Below, in pieces: positions 51,712 to 54,765 of a stretch of DNA of 54,765 nt. The DNA is from Methanobacterium sp. UBA294 (lineage in GTDB: Archaea > Methanobacteriota > Methanobacteria > Methanobacteriales > Methanobacteriaceae). The DNA lies in NCBI GenBank assembly GCA_002494495.1, contig DACB01000014.1, forward strand, positions 1 through 54,765, read 5' to 3'. The notes beneath the pieces are model-generated. The model had not been told where the DNA came from and searched no databases. It saw only the letters and a list, made by a program, of their open reading frames with translations. Position 1 is the stretch's first letter. The number at the start of each line of letters is the position of its first letter. A program made the translations under genes and the position numbers.

Positions 51712-52839
51712 TCAATATTTACAAATTTGTTCATAAATTTCAAGGGTTTTAATTGCGGTATCGCTCCATTTAAATAATTTAGAACGTTTTAAACCTTTTT
51801 TTATTAGTTTTTTTCTTGTCTCATCGTCAGAGATAAGTGCGTTAATGCTTTGTGCCAGTTCCGTGGTGTTGTAGGGATTTATTAATAGCCCCGCATCATC
51901 AACTACCTCTGGCAGTGAACTGTTATTGGATGTTATAACTGGAGTTCCACATGCCATAGCTTCTAATGGTGGTATACCAAACCCGGCGTATAAGCAGGGG
52001 TACACAAACAGATCTGCTGCATTATAAAGAGCTACTAGATCCTTTTCAGGAACTGGACCAGTAAAAATCACCTTTTCCTCTATACCTAACACCTTTAAAG
52101 TTTGAAATATCTCATGGGATCTGTCCATGGGAACTCCAACAATCACCAGATTATGCTTTAACCCGTCTTTTAGAGCCAACTGGTAAGCCTGTAATAAACG
52201 TGGAATATTTTTTATAGGATGTAATCCACCCACTGATAAAATAAATTCATGGGGGAGCTGATATTTTGTGGTAATGCCCTCAATTTCTTCCTTATCTAGA
52301 GGTTTGAATGCTTCACCTTTTCCATTGTAAATCACCTCAATCTTATCCTTTGGAGCATTCAAATATTTTATCAGATCATTTTTTGAGTGATGAGACACTG
52401 TTATAATTTTATCGGCCCTATCAATGGTTTTTTTTAATAATAAACGATGCAGAACCACATCTGTTTTTTTAAATAATTTTGGAAAGATCAACGGGGTTAG
52501 ATCATGTACAGTGATCACTTTTTGAAATGGTTGACTGAATGTAAAGGGCCCTAACTCATAGGGATCATGTACCATGTCTAGAGAATAATTTTTTAAATTC
52601 AGGGGTAGAGTTAAGTATCGCCAGAACATAAAACTTCCCCATCCATTTATAAAACGATTTTTAGGTATTATAATCTCTTTATTATGGCTATATATGTCTA
52701 GATCATTTTTAAAGTAATGAATAAGGTGATATTTATTTTCATCATCTATTTTGTTAAGATTTTTGATGAGTTGGTAGGTATAAACCCCGATACCTCCACT
52801 GAATTCATCGATGAAATTGCATATAATCCCTATATCCAT
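51712..52839 (-). CDS. GT4-family glycosyltransferase
   Basis: A 375-residue GT-B protein. The N-terminal FSGGIGVYTYQLIKNL holds the acceptor loop; the C-terminal domain has ILSVGGLHPIKNIPRLLQAY, VYPCLYAGFGIPPLEAMACGTPV (the E-x7-E type donor motif) and SSLPEVVDDAGLL. It transfers a sugar from a nucleotide donor to a polysaccharide, glycolipid or glycoprotein. GAGGTGTACT precedes the ATG. It lies 27 nt after the DUF2206 gene. Confidence 0.92.
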   Translation of the reverse strand: MDIGIICNFIDEFSGGIGVYTYQLIKNLNKIDDENKYHLIHYFKNDLDIYSHNKEIIIPKNRFINGWGSFMFWRYLTLPLNLKNYSLDMVHDPYELGPFTFSQPFQKVITVHDLTPLIFPKLFKKTDVVLHRLLLKKTIDRADKIITVSHHSKNDLIKYLNAPKDKIEVIYNGKGEAFKPLDKEEIEGITTKYQLPHEFILSVGGLHPIKNIPRLLQAYQLALKDGLKHNLVIVGVPMDRSHEIFQTLKVLGIEEKVIFTGPVPEKDLVALYNAADLFVYPCLYAGFGIPPLEAMACGTPVITSNNSSLPEVVDDAGLLINPYNTTELAQSINALISDDETRKKLIKKGLKRSKLFKWSDTAIKTLEIYEQICKY

Positions 52840-52866
52840 AGTACACCTCTTTTATTAATTTTCATA

Positions 52867-54765
52867 TCAGTAATTTGTTGGAGAGTAAATTTCAGCCCCT
52901 CCATTATCATAAATTCTGGATCGTCCTTGGAGAATGTTTAGAGGAGAAACATATTTTTCGTCGGTTATTATGTTAGAACCCTCCATATTGTATATTAAGA
53001 CCTGATTTTTTTCTGTATTCCAATTTCCTAGGAATATATAAGTTTGATTTTGAACTAGATCGAAATAATATGGAATTTCGAGTACAGGAAAAATCATACT
53101 ACGTAAAACACTGGCGCGATTTTTATCGGCATAAACCGGATAATCATATTTTGTTAGAGAAAGCCAATTACCTGCTGTAACTTCTTTTTGGTTGAATTTA
53201 GGAAAGTCAAAGGATGGATTAAGTGCAATAGATGTGGTTTGTTGAGGGTCCAAAATTTGGTTGGTTAAACCAGTATCAAAAATTAAGAAGATTATGAAAA
53301 AGATAGATATGGCTTTAAATAGATTATTCCTATTCAAATTAATGTTAAATGTATTTTTGAATTTTTCGACTATTCTTATTATCCCTAAAACACAAAATGG
53401 TGCTAAAATAATGAGGGCTATATGATACAGTCGAGTTGTATTCATTTGGCTTGAAAATAATGGTAAAATAATCCCAGTTACCAGTATGATAAGAGTAGAT
53501 ATGCTGAGTGCTTTATATTCATCCTTAAATTTCATACCATCCCTACCAAAAAATAGGGATACAACACCAATGAAAATTAAAAATTCACTTAATAAATAGA
53601 GATATTTATGTATGTTTTTAAGGAATGTTACTTGAGTTTGAACAACCATATTCAAACCTTGGATATCACTCGGATTCATTAATTTAAATAGATTATCGAC
53701 TATACTCAGGCCAATATTTATAAAACTTTGTAAAATTGAAGAATTAGAGGTATAATGATACCATATAAAAATAAATATTATAAATAGAGGTAGAAATAAC
53801 AAATTGATTATCAGTCTGTCTTTTTTGATTATCTTGTATTTTTTAATTTTTTCTACAATTCCTGATTCTTTGTAATGAATAGGTATGTTATGTTTTTTAA
53901 TAACTGCTAAATTTAAATTCAACAAATGATTGAAAATCATATTAATCTTATGGGGGTTTTTTAAACGAATAAAAAACCGATTAATAAAGTTTTTATCAAT
54001 AATATAAAGGATTACAGTACTTATAATCAGAATAATCATCATGAGATAGGCTATACCATAATGGGATACAATAATGGACAGGCCAAAAATAACAGCTAAT
54101 AATATTCTTTTATTTTTATCTATATTATCTGTAACCAACAACATCAACACTAACACTAGAAATAATTCTGCAACTTGTTGTCGGGCTACAGTTAACATTT
54201 CAGTATGGAAAGTGAATAGTATCATAAAAAAGAAGGCTGAAAAAAAAGCTATTTTGGCTGTTGTTTGTTTGTAGTAAACGTAATATAATCCAAGAGGTAC
54301 TAATGAGAAAATGAAAGGATAGACAATTTTCATTACCCACACCAGATTGAGATTGATGAAGTTGGAAAGTATGGGTGCCAGGATCATCACACTTAACATG
54401 GAATTATAATTATAGGGAAGATTACTATTCCAGAAAGAGTTTGAGATTATTTGATTGGCCAGAAAATATTCCCCGTTTATATCCCAACCCCAGATATAAT
54501 TTGTAATTAATGATTTGTGTAATACAAGGGCCAATGAAATTGCGAATATGATGAAAGGATAGATGTTACTGGGTATAAACTTGTTTATACTTATAAAAAA
54601 AGTTAGTAAACCAATCATTAGGATCATTATAATGATCAAAATATTTGATTGGTATAAATTCATTATATAAGCTCCTAAAATGCTTATAATGGGTATTAAA
54701 ATAGATACCAATATTGGTATTGTAAATAAATTTTGAATATTTAATTTTTTAGAATATGTGTTTTT
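52867..54765 (-). CDS. DUF2206-like multispanning membrane protein, 5' end missing
   Basis: The frame is open to the window edge (the last codons read KKLNIQNLFTIPI before LVSILIP), so the TTG near 54711 is probably internal. At least 632 residues are present, with about 12 membrane helices and a C-terminal extracellular domain of ~140 residues (KEVTAGNWLSLTKYDYPVY...). WGWDINGEYFLANQIISNS after the second or third helix resembles the acidic loop of GT-C glycosyltransferases, and the whole resembles DUF2206. With the GT4 gene it probably acts in surface-polysaccharide or glycoprotein assembly. Confidence 0.7.
   Translation of the reverse strand, partial: KNTYSKKLNIQNLFTIPILVSILIPIISILGAYIMNLYQSNILIIIMILMIGLLTFFISINKFIPSNIYPFIIFAISLALVLHKSLITNYIWGWDINGEYFLANQIISNSFWNSNLPYNYNSMLSVMILAPILSNFINLNLVWVMKIVYPFIFSLVPLGLYYVYYKQTTAKIAFFSAFFFMILFTFHTEMLTVARQQVAELFLVLVLMLLVTDNIDKNKRILLAVIFGLSIIVSHYGIAYLMMIILIISTVILYIIDKNFINRFFIRLKNPHKINMIFNHLLNLNLAVIKKHNIPIHYKESGIVEKIKKYKIIKKDRLIINLLFLPLFIIFIFIWYHYTSNSSILQSFINIGLSIVDNLFKLMNPSDIQGLNMVVQTQVTFLKNIHKYLYLLSEFLIFIGVVSLFFGRDGMKFKDEYKALSISTLIILVTGIILPLFSSQMNTTRLYHIALIILAPFCVLGIIRIVEKFKNTFNINLNRNNLFKAISIFFIIFLIFDTGLTNQILDPQQTTSIALNPSFDFPKFNQKEVTAGNWLSLTKYDYPVYADKNRASVLRSMIFPVLEIPYYFDLVQNQTYIFLGNWNTEKNQVLIYNMEGSNIITDEKYVSPLNILQGRSRIYDNGGAEIYSPTNY

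Overview
The window looks like a chromosome segment of a mesophilic member of the archaeal order Methanobacteriales, probably Methanobacterium. The evidence is a split RNA polymerase (RpoB''/RpoB' and RpoA'/RpoA''), topoisomerase VI, SepCysS, Taw1, an archaeal GAPDH and a pseudomurein-directed cell-wall enzyme. AT-rich spacers, GGAGG or GGTGAT ribosome binding sites and frequent TTG/GTG starts fit as well. No CRISPR array, rRNA operon, complete insertion sequence or prophage was seen.

Layout. 0-1 kb: a partial rubrerythrin and a carboxymuconolactone-decarboxylase-like protein. 1.1-5.1 kb: a korDABC-sucC operon, the 2-oxoglutarate end of the incomplete reductive TCA route. 5.2-9.1 kb: a secreted DUF1002 protein, the wyosine enzyme Taw1, and a pseudomurein-binding transglutaminase-like protein that lacks a standard start codon. 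9.3-11.3 kb: tpiA and pgk. 11.4-12.0 kb: five tRNA genes (Thr, Pro, Tyr, Asp, Lys). 12.1-25.9 kb: a transcription/translation superoperon (rpoH, rpoB'', rpoB', rpoA', rpoA'', L30e, nusA, S12, S7, EF-2, EF-1A, S10) followed by tRNA-Ser(TGA).

25.9-37.8 kb is an accessory stretch. It holds a decayed Ymh-type gene joined to a zinc-ribbon fragment, a secreted beta-lactamase-fold hydrolase, an isoprenylcysteine-methyltransferase-like membrane protein, a MATE exporter, an iron-sulfur protein and twin zinc-ribbon miniproteins. It also holds tRNA-Ser(CGA), an EncFtn-type ferritin without encapsulin, a rubrerythrin, a methyltransferase, an orphan ATP-cone, a DUF998 protein, a twice-frameshifted gene and a GyrI-like protein. 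37.9-45.7 kb returns to core genes, all on the minus strand: SepCysS, a PHP phosphoesterase, GAPDH, Top6A/B, a Dim2-like KH protein, Rio1 and aIF1A. 46-54.8 kb: MoeA, a UPF0280 protein, a bPH membrane protein, a TrkH potassium transporter, a geranylgeranyl-reductase-family flavoprotein, a 44-residue small protein, a GT4 glycosyltransferase and a DUF2206 membrane protein cut by the window edge.

No wholly new multi-gene system was demonstrated. The points most worth following are the EncFtn with no shell protein or targeting tail in an oxygen-defence neighbourhood; the cell-wall enzyme with an ATA/ATT start and a hairpin-rich leader; two genes each broken by two small frameshifts while all core genes are intact; a TATA box inside a perfect inverted repeat near tRNA-Ser; and an unannotated small protein in the glycosyltransferase operon.
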